Source of the DNA: Tritrichomonas musculus
Lineage: Eukaryota > Parabasalia > Tritrichomonadida > Tritrichomonadidae
Direction of reading: 5' to 3'
NCBI GenBank assembly: GCA_039105265.1
Contig: JAPFFF010000041.1
Location: 372,001-436,000 of the forward strand
DNA: 64,000 nucleotides
The notes beneath the pieces are model-generated. The model was given only the letters and a program-made list of their open reading frames with translations. It was not told the DNA's origin and made no database searches. Position numbers and translations under genes: made by a program. Shown one piece after another: positions 47,510-57,930 of the stretch (its first letter is position 1; the number at the start of each line of letters is the position of its first letter).

Positions 47510-50500
47510 ATGATTGTACCACTCTTTCTCCTAATAATTTCAACAACATGCTATAACCATTATGACTTTAAATGCACTGCAGACCTAAATGACAACTGTC
47601 CAAACATTGCCGGCACAAGTGTTAAAATTCTAAGTACTGATCTAAAAGAAGGAAAATACTGCCGATGCACTAAATATGGTGAAATTGATTTCGAATTTGA
47701 TGCTGGTGTAGGATATGTTCCCAAAAATTATTTTTATGGAGCTTATGTTAAAACCGTAAAGATTCCAAAAGGCTTGACCGAAATCCGAGAGGGAGCATTC
47801 GATGGAACTCATCTTAATAAAATTGAATTTGCAGATTTTGCTGATTCCAGTCTACAAACAATCGGAAATGGTGCTTTTTATGATGTCCAATTACCAACAA
47901 CATATACACTTGAACTTCCAAAAAATGTAGTTACAATTGGCGATTCAGTATTCTACTCAGTTGAAATAGACATTTTAGATTTATCGGAAACGGGACTAAC
48001 TTACAATGTTGGCTCTAATTTGTGCGATTCTGCTACTATCAAAACAGTTAAATTCCCAAAAACTTTGACTAATCTTGGATCTAGTGCTTTTATAAATTCA
48101 AACTTAGGAACTGTCGATTTATCAGGTCTTACATCAACATTAAATGTAAATGAAGATATGTGCTACAATGCTGTAATCAAATCATTAATATTTCCAGAAA
48201 AAATATCATCTTTAAGTGGAAAAGCTTTCCAAGAAGCTGAGATAGGTACTTTAGATTGCAAGAAAACAACCAATTTAGCTATTTCTGGAGAAACGTTCAA
48301 ATCATCTTCAATCAAAACATTAGTATTACCAAATAACTTAAATTCAGTATCTGATTCTTCATTTAAAGAGTGTACAATTACCAATTTAGATTTATCCAAT
48401 GTAAAATCGGAATATTTTCCATCAGGAATTTTTAATAAAGCTGAAATCAAAGGAGAAATCACTTTTCATAAAGATTTGACAAGCATTTGGCCAAGTTCGT
48501 TTAAAGGATCAACAATTGCAAGTTTAGACTTAACAAAATATACTAAAATAACTTCAATTGGCTCAAAGGCTTTTCAAGATGCTAAGATAACTAGTGCAGT
48601 ATTAAATAACGTTGATGAAATTTTTGATAATGCTTTTGACACCTGTCCTATTAATATAGAATTTTCAAAAACCAAATTAAAAAATATTCATAATTATGCT
48701 TTTAAAGGGTCTGAAATAACTCCAACAGATCAAATTTTCCCTAATACTTTGAAATTAATAGGACAAAAAGCTTTTTATGAGACTAAATTAACTTCAATTG
48801 TCTTATCTAAAAATGACAATGAGCTAAAAATTGATCAGTCAGCTTTTGAAAATGTTATAACTTTAGTTCAGGCAACAATTCATGCTAAAAATATTGAAAG
48901 CGAAGCATTCTCTGGCTGTGTAAATATGAGAGCAACAGAAATAACAATTGAAGGATCAGGAAATATTCAAGATAGTGCATTTGAAAATTGCTATAATTTA
49001 AGCTGTAAATTAACTGTCGCACCTGCTAAAGATAAAAAGCCAAATGACCAAACCAAACTTGTTTATACAACAATATCATCCAAAGCTTTTCAAAATTCTG
49101 GAATTGAATCAATTGAATTGCCAGAGGTTGAGAAAATTGATAGTTATGCTTTCCAAAATTGCACAAAATTAATTGGAACAGGAAGCATAAATGCTGTAAC
49201 AATAGAACAACAAGCTTTTGAAGATGATTATCAACTTAATTTTGATTCAATTACTGCAAAAATTATAAAATCAAAAGCATTCCAAAATTGCCGTTCTTTA
49301 ACCTCAAAGATAACACTTATTAAAGATGATACACATCAATCAACCATTGGAAGCTATGCATTCGCATATTGCGGTGAACTTCAAGAACTTACATTTATAA
49401 CTAGAGATGGACTCGATATACCAACATTTGATGCTGACGAAATTGATAAATACAAGTTTACTGTTTCTGATCATGCATTTTATCAATCAGGTCTTAAAGG
49501 AGATTTAATCATTCCATTTACTTTAGAAACAATTGATGAATATTCATTCGCATATTGCTCAAAATTAACGTCATTAACAATTGAAGGAGAACACTATATT
49601 CATAAAAATATTAAACAATATGCCTTTTACCGCTCTGGCATTTCCAAACCACTCATTATTCCAAATTCTGTTGTTAACATTGGAAAATATGCTTTTGCAT
49701 ATTGCCCAATTTCTGATTTAACAATTTATGGATCTAATCATATAGTACCAAAGAAAATAGAAGGCTGTATTGAAGACCCACTAGATCCTATGAAATGCTA
49801 TGAAGATACAGATGGAACTGTAGTTTCAGAATATGCCTTTTATAGGTGCAGCAATTTAAATCATCTTAAACTAGAAGGAAGCGATGTAATTTTCAAGGAA
49901 GATTCATTTAAAGAGTGCCCAATTAAAAACTTAGAAATCCTTGGTAATTTGAAAGAAATACCAGAAAGAGCATTTTATGGAATGGATTCAATTGATAAAC
50001 CAATTACTATTCCAGATTCAGTTACAAAAATTAACAATTTTGCTTTTGCTGGATGCACAAAATTACCAACTGTTACATTTACAGAAAATTCACAATTAAC
50101 AGACATAAATCAGGGTGCTTTTTATGGATGCAGTTCATTGACCAAGACCAACATTCCAAACGGTGTCACATCAATTTCTCCTTATACTTATTATGGTTGC
50201 AATCTTGAATCAATTTCTCTTCCAACTAAACTTAAGAAAGTTGACCAATATGCATTTTATGGCTGTAAAAACCTCAAATCACAATTAGTATTACCACCTG
50301 TATTAGAATCTGTAGAAGGCTCTGCATTCAGAGATTGCGGCCAATTGAAAGGACCTTTGAATTTCCCTCATTCAACAACTTCTATTGGAGATAAAGCATT
50401 CTTAGGCTGTTATTCATTAAATGGCGATTTGTCATTTGGACGAAAGATTAACAACATTGGAACCGATGCATTTCGTGGTTGCTCAGGATTTACTGGAAGT

Positions 50501-51658
50501 CTTACTTTCCCTGAATTTTTAGATTTTGTTGAAGATAAGAATGGTGAATATGTTTTAGGTTCTGTATCAATCAATCAAGGTGCATTTTATGGATGCTCTA
50601 ACTTTAAAGGCAAATTAACTCTTCCTCAAAATACACAATTTGATGGACCAGATGCATTTCGTGATTGTTCTAGTTTTACAGGTGATTTAATCATCTCTGA
50701 ATTTTCAAAATTCGATGACTCTGCAACGAATACATTCAGAAATTGTACTGGCTTTAACGGCAAATTAGTGATTAAAAACATTGATTTAACAAGTATTCCA
50801 GACGGAACATTCCATGGATGCTCCAATTTAAACGGTGAAATTCCAATCAGTAATATAGAAAAATTAGGCAAAAGTGCATTCTATGATTGCTCTAAATTAA
50901 CAGGCCCATTACATCTTAAAATGGCCGATATTCCTGATTATGCTTTTTATAATTGCCAAGGATTAAATGGCGAATTAACTTGTGAAAAGCAATTAGAAAC
51001 AATTGGTGAATATGCCTTTTACAAATGTTCAGGATTGACCGGTAATCCTGACTTTTTAGAAACAACAGAAATCAAAAAATATGGATTTGCTGGATGTTCT
51101 GGATTAAGCGGTCCTTTAGAATTTTCTGAAAAGCTCACTAAATTAGGTGAATTCGCATTTTCTGATTGTTCCGGCTTTTCAGATTATTTGAAGTTCACCG
51201 TTGGAACATCTCTTCATATTCAGCGTTCTGCATTTAAAGATTGCTCTGGATTTAAGAAAGGTACCTTATCATTTGTTATGGATTCAAATGAGGAAACTCT
51301 TACATCTGATAAGAATCACTACAAATACCCATACTTTTTGAAGATTGAAAATGACGCTTTCGAAAAAACTAAGTTCAGCGATATTTATTACCTTGGAAGA
51401 TTCGAACCAGATTGCGATTATGATATTGGAATCTCTTCAATTAAAGGAATTCATACATCAAGCAATTACGCTAATAAGACATTTTGCAACAATCCTCTGC
51501 ATAAAAGCAAGCTTAGCGGAGGCGCAATCGCTGGTATTGTAATTGCTGTCATTGTTGTTGTTGCAGCTATTGTTGCAGTCATTGTCTTTCTTATAATAAG
51601 GAATAAAAAAAACAAAGATCAAAGTGAAGCCGAGGTAGAAATGAATCAAGATCCATAA
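47510..51658 (+). CDS. BspA-like leucine-rich-repeat surface protein, 1,382 aa
   Basis: A signal peptide (MIVPLFLLIISTTCYN) is followed by a Cys-containing cap and then roughly 50 LRR_5/BspA-type repeats. These have the pattern 'I...AF..C..L...' with variable connecting strands (for example 'ISPYTYYGCNLESISLP' and 'IGDKAFLGCYSLNGDL'). Residues about 1,337-1,364 are a transmembrane helix rich in Val/Ile/Ala ('GIVIAVIVVVAAIVAVIV'), then a short charged cytoplasmic tail. BspA-like proteins form large families in trichomonads and are linked to adhesion and host or bacterial surface contact. A ligand cannot be deduced from sequence. Confidence 0.92.
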   Translation: MIVPLFLLIISTTCYNHYDFKCTADLNDNCPNIAGTSVKILSTDLKEGKYCRCTKYGEIDFEFDAGVGYVPKNYFYGAYVKTVKIPKGLTEIREGAFDGTHLNKIEFADFADSSLQTIGNGAFYDVQLPTTYTLELPKNVVTIGDSVFYSVEIDILDLSETGLTYNVGSNLCDSATIKTVKFPKTLTNLGSSAFINSNLGTVDLSGLTSTLNVNEDMCYNAVIKSLIFPEKISSLSGKAFQEAEIGTLDCKKTTNLAISGETFKSSSIKTLVLPNNLNSVSDSSFKECTITNLDLSNVKSEYFPSGIFNKAEIKGEITFHKDLTSIWPSSFKGSTIASLDLTKYTKITSIGSKAFQDAKITSAVLNNVDEIFDNAFDTCPINIEFSKTKLKNIHNYAFKGSEITPTDQIFPNTLKLIGQKAFYETKLTSIVLSKNDNELKIDQSAFENVITLVQATIHAKNIESEAFSGCVNMRATEITIEGSGNIQDSAFENCYNLSCKLTVAPAKDKKPNDQTKLVYTTISSKAFQNSGIESIELPEVEKIDSYAFQNCTKLIGTGSINAVTIEQQAFEDDYQLNFDSITAKIIKSKAFQNCRSLTSKITLIKDDTHQSTIGSYAFAYCGELQELTFITRDGLDIPTFDADEIDKYKFTVSDHAFYQSGLKGDLIIPFTLETIDEYSFAYCSKLTSLTIEGEHYIHKNIKQYAFYRSGISKPLIIPNSVVNIGKYAFAYCPISDLTIYGSNHIVPKKIEGCIEDPLDPMKCYEDTDGTVVSEYAFYRCSNLNHLKLEGSDVIFKEDSFKECPIKNLEILGNLKEIPERAFYGMDSIDKPITIPDSVTKINNFAFAGCTKLPTVTFTENSQLTDINQGAFYGCSSLTKTNIPNGVTSISPYTYYGCNLESISLPTKLKKVDQYAFYGCKNLKSQLVLPPVLESVEGSAFRDCGQLKGPLNFPHSTTSIGDKAFLGCYSLNGDLSFGRKINNIGTDAFRGCSGFTGSLTFPEFLDFVEDKNGEYVLGSVSINQGAFYGCSNFKGKLTLPQNTQFDGPDAFRDCSSFTGDLIISEFSKFDDSATNTFRNCTGFNGKLVIKNIDLTSIPDGTFHGCSNLNGEIPISNIEKLGKSAFYDCSKLTGPLHLKMADIPDYAFYNCQGLNGELTCEKQLETIGEYAFYKCSGLTGNPDFLETTEIKKYGFAGCSGLSGPLEFSEKLTKLGEFAFSDCSGFSDYLKFTVGTSLHIQRSAFKDCSGFKKGTLSFVMDSNEETLTSDKNHYKYPYFLKIENDAFEKTKFSDIYYLGRFEPDCDYDIGISSIKGIHTSSNYANKTFCNNPLHKSKLSGGAIAGIVIAVIVVVAAIVAVIVFLIIRNKKNKDQSEAEVEMNQDP

Positions 51659-52964
51659 TTTTTTTTAATAAAAATAATCACTATTATTTAATATTTATTG
51701 TTTTGGAATTTTTTTGGTTTTCTTAAGGAAATATTTTTCAAATCTGGAAAATTTGATGCTGATTACCAATGTCTATGAAATTTTTTTCATATTGAATATA
51801 TCATATTCTTGATTAATATCAATATTTTGCTATTATCGTAGGTTTTCATCAAAACAAATTTCAGTAATTATTTATTTGATCCAGATAAAACTGACCTTGC
51901 CATTTTCTCAAGAATCTGATCTTTAAACTGTGTCTAAAAATATTAATTTTAATCCTTCTCAATTTTGAGAGCCTATTGCATAGGCTTAAAGTATCGAGTT
52001 CGAGAAAAAACCACTTTACTTTTTTTTTTTTTTTTTTAATTTCTATTAAAGTAATGTTTCTGCGAATGATTTATTAATAAAACATGTTGAATTTCAACGA
52101 ATGCTTTGATTTTTGATTCATCCTGATATATTTTATTTATCTTTTTGCAATTGTATGCATAAATATGCTTGTTATTTTGTTCAATATTTTCTATGACATT
52201 AGAAGAGCAGAAAGTAAAATCCTATTGTGATATTTATATTTTATTGCATATATACATTTCATATATTATTATAAAAATATTTTGTTATTATAAAATGTTT
52301 TTTGGCGGTAGAAAAAAAGATATTTGCATTTATTTTTTAGTTTATAAAGGTGAAATAATTATCGTAAAGGTGATTTTTTAATTGAAATTTTCTGAAGAAT
52401 CAAAAAGGTATTGTAATTAAAAATATAACTATTTCCATTTATTATAACATATCAAATCTATTTTTATGAAAAAATATTAAATTAATGATCTTTTGGAAAA
52501 AAAAGAATATCATCAATAATCCAAGTAAAAATCATCAAAATTAAAATTTGTTGTTTAATTATATATCAAATAAAAATAAGTATTTATTAGTATAAATAAA
52601 ATAGTAATTTTTGTTGAGATAATCGAAATAATAATCATCTAGAAAAATCCACCATCAGAAACTTTATAAAAAATTTAGGATAAATTTAGGTGCATATATA
52701 AACTAATTTTATCCATGCATATGGAAATGATCACAGTACAATTTTGAGAAATAAGCAACCCAAAATTGAGAGAAAGTATTCAATTTTAAAATTTAAATCC
52801 ATCATTTTCTTGATAAAATATCATTATTATTCAAAATAAAAGAAATAATTATACTAAATGCTTATAATAACAAGTAATATAACAAAATATAAATCTAAAA
52901 GTCTTTTTTGAAGGACTTTTTTTATCTCATCTTTTTATTAAAAAAAGTAAACGGAATTCTTTCT
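51659..52964. other. AT-rich intergenic DNA
   Basis: No supported gene. A short perfect hairpin, gcctattgcataggc, lies near 51,970-51,985, about 310 bp after the BspA-like stop. A 70-codon frame at 52,169-52,381 is Ile/Tyr-rich and looks like noise. Confidence 0.4.
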
Positions 52965-53659
52965 ACGGCCTCTCAATATATATGTAAAGATTTGTAACAT
53001 GTTTATCTCAAAATATAAATGATATTAACTCTATATAAATCAATATATAAATTTAAAATATATTATATTAACATAAAAAAATATGAAAGAAATAATAAAT
53101 ATTTAAGATAAAAATGTATTTCTTTGGGTGAATAAACAACTTTTTGAATTAAATACCCATCTATCCTTTCGGGTTAAAATTTTTACCGAGTCTTACAGCC
53201 ACCCGCTGGGTCTTGGCTGCGCTCGACGCCCGCTAGGCGGCATGTAGACTTCGGTGAAAAATATGTAAAAATGAAAGGACAGATATGCATTCAAAATATT
53301 GAGGTCATTTTGCTCTTTACCAAAAAGTGGAAGGTGAATTTGGATGATTCAAAAAATCGGCCCAAAAAATCCCTCCATTCAATTTATTAATAATGAGACG
53401 TGATAAGTTGGCATCAATATTCCTAAATACATATATTATTTATGAATTAAAATTCCAAATTATATATAAGCACATTTTCTCTTATTATAAAAATTTATTC
53501 TATTTTAATTTAAATATTAATGTATCTTTTGGTCTTTATTTTCAATTTTTTAAATAATAAAATATAAAATATAATTTAATAATTAAATTATATAATAATA
53601 ATATTTACTATATTATGAGATAATTATTCAATAAACATTTAAAAAAATTGAGAGGCCGT
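52965..53659. mobile_element. Inverted-repeat element with a GC-rich central hairpin
   Basis: ACGGCCTCTCAAT at 52,965-52,977 is matched by its exact reverse complement at 53,647-53,659 (13 bp). The outside flanks are TTCTTTCTA and TTCTTTTTT if the element begins at CGGCC, which could be a decayed 9-bp duplication but is T-rich. The middle holds a long imperfect hairpin (53,142-53,302). The interior has no supported coding frame. Confidence 0.5.
53142..53302. other. Long imperfect hairpin with GC-rich loop end
   Basis: Left-arm segments tttgaatt, atctatcctttc, tttttaccgagtcttaca pair with right-arm segments tgtagacttcggtgaaaa, gaaaggacagat, attcaaaa. The apex (53,195-53,245) is about 65 percent GC in a region otherwise about 80 percent AT. 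It contains two small stem-loops, acccgctgggt and cgcccgctaggcg. It might be a structured RNA or the core of a mobile element. Confidence 0.55.
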
Positions 53660-53686
53660 TCTTTTTTATGACATAATTTAATTATA

Positions 53687-55862
53687 TTAAGGGCAAAGTT
53701 GGCTGACGATCATTTTTTGAGAAACCAAAAAAAAATTGAATATTTTTTTTTTCTATACAAATTTGGTGTTTAAAAGATAAACGTTCATATTGCGATATAT
53801 AAATATTAAATTTTCATATTTATACTATTTTTGAATGTTTATTATTTGAAATAATTAAGTGTGTATACCAATAATTTGAGCATTATCAATATATTGATAT
53901 ATTTAATTTTATTCATATTTGTATTTTTCTATGCTTTCAAATAATTGAGTATTTTTTGCTATTCTCTCAAATTTTTTGATTGTTTTTTAATTTTTTTTAA
54001 AAAAAGCTTATTAAGTAAAACTAATCATTTATATGCATATTAATCAAGCAACTATATTTTTTTAAATGATTTTTTTCTGGAAATGCAATTTTTCAAATAA
54101 TTTTCTATCACAATTGATTATAAAAAGTTGATAGATCCAACTTGAATTAGTTTGGAAAATGAAAATTATTGACCATTTTGATAAAAAAATTATCAAAGCG
54201 TATGAATTAAAATATTCTATTTTTGAAAATTAAAATTTCTCATATTATAGAATGAAAAAGGAGCCTGTCATCTGTGTGAAATGTCTGGTATTGATTTTAA
54301 GAGAAGTCTTATGAATTTTCTTAAGATGGCAGTTTAAGAGAAGTCTTATCTATTCATTATAAAGATATTTTCTGATGATAATCGGTTGATTAAGAACTTT
54401 TTGTATCAATACGTCCAATTTGTAATTGAAAAAAAACATCATTTTTAGTAAATTAGAATGTTAAAAAAATTATAAAATTTTGAGTATAATTTTAAAAGTG
54501 CTCATTGAGAAATATTATAATCTATTTTTTTAGTTTTAGGTTTTATTTATAACTCTATTATTATTTAATAAAGATATTTCAATTTAAAATTGACTTTTTT
54601 TTCAAATTAAATCAACTTTATATAATTTAAAACATCTTTATAAATGACATTAAATAATAAATAAAAGAAAAAAATAGGAATTTATAAAAACTATAATACT
54701 TTAAAAATTGATTTGAGTTAAACTTTTTAAATACCAAAAAAATAAATTAAAAACAGAAAATATAACATTACTCTGAAAAAATAAAATTATTTGAATAAAT
54801 TAAAATTTTTATCACAAAAAGTGAAAATAATTAATATTTTGATTTTTTTCATTTCAAAAAGAGAAAATTCAATAAAAAAGAAGTTTTTAATGTTTTATTA
54901 GATAAACCAGGAGTAAATACCATAAAAATATAAATCATTTAACTTTCCACAATTAATAATCTAATATAATTCAATAAAACTTTTTGAGAACCATATAACT
55001 CAAAAATTATTAAAAATTATTTTGGAAAGACGCAGTCTTTACCATTAATTTTTTATTTTCCCGTGATTTATGATATTATTCAGATATTCAACATGCTCAA
55101 ATTCAATACAAGTTATTTTCCCACAAGAAATGTTTTTAAATCTTCGATGATCTTTTTTTTTTTTCCTGGCATCCGCGTTTATTAATTCGAAAAAAAAATA
55201 TACTAATATATCGATGACATATTAATGCCATTCTTAGCGAACAAAATCTTTTCTACTTTTATTTTTTAAAAATTTTGAGAGAAGAGCCAACTCACCTCTC
55301 AGAAAAATTTCATGATACTAACTTCAATTCAATTTTCCTCGATAAATAATCATTATATCAAAGTGATTATACAAAATATAGCTTTATATTAGTCTCATAA
55401 ATAATATATTTCAATTGATTTCCCATAAAGCGATCAGACAGAAAGTTGTTTTTTTAAATGCTTGGGAAAAAATAGTCGTGGATGATTAAAAAGCAAAGAT
55501 ACATCAACAAAAAATTATAAATATTATTATATAACTTATATACTTTCTAGTTATATCATTCTTTTAAATAAAAAATTAACTTATAGAAGAGCCAACTATA
55601 CGTATATTGATATTTTTTTTATTTTATTCTTTGTAATTTTATATGTATAAAAAAAATATACTGAATAATCTTATTCATTCGCCACAAGAAAGAAGTCGTA
55701 GTTTTTTTTTGATTCATCAGAAATCTTCGATCTTTTTTTTTCGTGTAAGAAAAAATTGAATACTTCCAAAATAATTTCAGTACTCTCACAAAAAAAAAAA
55801 AGATTTTTATTCATTTTTTTGAATTATTATTGAATTTTTGGCAAAGCCAACTTTGCCCTTAA
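53687..55862. mobile_element. 2.2-kb element with 18-20 bp perfect inverted ends
   Basis: TATTAAGGGCAAAGTTGGCT (53,685-53,704) has its exact reverse complement at 55,845-55,864. This could be TTAAGGGC ends with a TA duplication (Tc1/mariner-type), or GGGC ends flanked by TTAA (piggyBac-type); the sequence alone cannot decide. The interior is AT-rich and carries no supported gene. gaagagccaact recurs inside near the right end (55,281 and 55,586), and tttaagagaagtcttat is repeated at 54,296 and 54,333. Confidence 0.6.
54296..54349. repeat. Direct 17-bp repeat, two copies 37 bp apart
   Basis: tttaagagaagtcttat occurs at 54,296-54,312 and 54,333-54,349 inside the 2.2-kb element, with ttttcttaa between them that can pair with ttaagagaa. 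Confidence 0.75.
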
Positions 55863-56032
55863 TAAAATTCACTTTTTGAAAACAAAAAGTTGGTATATCT
55901 AGTATAACAGACCCCTTTTCTAAATGAATTTAAATTCAAAAAAGAAAAAAGAAAACCTATTTCTTTTTTTTCGTTTATTATAAGACTATCCTCTATTCAT
56001 GGAAAGAAAAAGTTCAAAACAACAACAACAAA

Positions 56033-56686
56033 TTATTTTGATTGCAAACATTTTTCAATTATTTCCCTTCTTCCATCAATAACTTGATTATTTTCATCTC
56101 TAAGTTGGATATAAGGCAACATTGGGGATATAACATCCCAGTAAGTGTGATACCATTCAATTAAAAGAGGAAAGCTCCTTTTTTCTTCTCTGCTTGGTTC
56201 AACTACACCTGAGAGTATGGTACTGAGAATTTTGGCTAGGCTGCATAATTCGGGAAGCCGAACGCCCGAACTGTATCTCTGAATTAGAGTTTTATACTCG
56301 ATGGAATTTTCAAATGAGTAAGAAATGTTGTTTTTCTTGATCTTACTTTTTTTAGGATAGTTTATAATACTGGTCTTTTTGCAATTCGAATAAGGCATTT
56401 TGAATGATTGTCCTAATGATGCATTCTCGTATAAAACAGTATCGAATCCATTGCTCGGAAGAGTAATAGGACTGTTCATCTCTGCCATTTGTACTTGATT
56501 GACGATCATTACACTGCTCTCGACAGCCTGAGAATAAACCTCGTTTGCCATTTCGCCCAAATGCACCTCCATTGCACTTTCTAGCTCCCGTTCCTGCGCT
56601 CGAGGAAGAGGAAGAGCTACTCGATGACAAACATGAGGAACCTCCTTCTGATCCTGAAGAAGAGCAGTCGTCGCAGCATCCGTCAT
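56033..56686 (-). CDS. Host protein with a C-terminal domain shared with a Maverick gene, 217 aa
   Basis: The first in-frame ATG gives MTDAATTALL, but the same frame is open for about 60 further codons upstream with a Ser/Thr-rich composition. ATG 56,867 lies just before this open stretch in a different frame, so a one-base change near the start may hide the true N terminus. Residues about 125-205 resemble the Maverick protein at 24,311-24,718, sharing RYS/RYG, 'SREEKR'/'SREEQR', LI.W and a Pro before the last strand. The function of the domain is unknown. The middle part is helical with an amphipathic 'ERELESAMEVHLGEMANE'. Confidence 0.55.
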   Translation of the reverse strand: MTDAATTALLQDQKEVPHVCHRVALPLPRAQERELESAMEVHLGEMANEVYSQAVESSVMIVNQVQMAEMNSPITLPSNGFDTVLYENASLGQSFKMPYSNCKKTSIINYPKKSKIKKNNISYSFENSIEYKTLIQRYSSGVRLPELCSLAKILSTILSGVVEPSREEKRSFPLLIEWYHTYWDVISPMLPYIQLRDENNQVIDGRREIIEKCLQSK

Positions 56687-57061
56687 TATGTTGGCAGTTG
56701 GATTTGATGTTGTTGCATGAAATTGGATAGCTTCGGCTGAGTGGTTGGAAGTTGCAACATCTTTGGTTTGACTTATTCCAGTTATTGTTGAAGCTATTGA
56801 AATGTCCGAAGTTGGATTGCTTGTGGTTGGAAGAGACAGTGCAGATCGAAGAGTTATCGTAGAGCATTGTGGTAGACTAAATCAAAAAAAAAGTGAGGTA
56901 AATATCGTTTTATAAAATTTCCTAAAATTTTTAAATTTGAATTGTTATTCAATTTATTAGACATCATTCCCTTATGAAATGCTCTCAAAAAAATTCTGAA
57001 ATTTATTGAAAAATTGAAAATATAATTCAGTTTGACCATTGCTTTAAATTTAACTTTTTAA

Positions 57062-57922
57062 AAAGGTCGTACAACTAAATTGAATATAAAATAAAATTAA
57101 ATAAATTTATATTTATCTTAATGAATAATTTAATTAATGATTATATTATATAATTTATATATTTTATATCATATATTATAAAATGTAATGGTTGAAATAA
57201 AGACTTTAATTAAAATTCAATATATATCGATTTCTTAAATTTTTGTATCATTTAAAAAATATAGATGTCATTTGAATGGGTATACTATGTGTTATACAAA
57301 TAATATTTTGCTTTTTGACGAAATCCTTCAGTAATTGAAATATTAGACTTTTTATATTTATGAAACCAATCAACTAAATCTGTATTTTTAGAAAAAACTG
57401 ACATTTGATTTGGGATGAAATTCAAATATATTAGAAAGTAAATGCATATAAATAAAATTGTATTCTTCATTGGGCTCCTGTAACGTCCAATTATTTTAAA
57501 ATCATCATTTAATAATTCAACAAATTCAATTTTTCTAGATTTTTTGGCTAAAAAATGAAATTTTTTTTCATTAATAATAACTATTTTTATATAACACTTA
57601 ATGTTTTAAAAGCATATAAAAAGATATCAAAAGAATTAATGATTAGAATAAATTATATAAAAAGTTATCGATATTCTAAATTTTTATCCAGAGTTATAAA
57701 ATTCTTATCAAAAATAATTAAAATAAATTGAGATAAAATACTCAAATTTATTTTCTGAAGAAAATTTAATATATACTTATATCCTTTTAGTTTTTATTTT
57801 AATTTGAATTATGTACGATGCAAATATTTATAAAACTAATTATTATTATAATAATATAATATAATTAGTTTAAACAAATCAATCATTGAGTTTTACTGTA
57901 AAAATTCAGTTGTACGACCTTT
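57062..57922. mobile_element. MITE-like element with P-type ends and 8-bp target duplication
   Basis: The left end AAAGGTCGTACAACT (57,062-57,076) has its exact reverse complement at 57,908-57,922. It is flanked on both sides by CTTTTTAA (57,054-57,061 and 57,923-57,930), a perfect 8-bp duplication. The AAAGG start is the same as in the P-like transposon at 28,567, so it may be a non-autonomous relative. The 861-bp interior is AT-rich. A 61-codon minus-strand frame inside (57,285-57,470) has a hydrophobic start but is not convincing. Confidence 0.7.
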
Positions 57923-57930
57923 CTTTTTAA

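Noticed and set aside
52169..52381. 70-codon plus-strand frame
   Set aside because: Ile/Tyr/Phe-rich with no recognisable domain; likely chance in AT-rich DNA.
53190..53260. GC-rich segment as a possible tRNA
   Set aside because: It forms a long imperfect hairpin with two small apical stem-loops, not a cloverleaf; no T-loop-like GGTTCRANYCC box is present.
57285..57470. 61-codon minus-strand frame with a hydrophobic start inside the MITE-like element
   Set aside because: Too short, located inside an element with no other coding content; the hydrophobic stretch is common in AT-rich noise.
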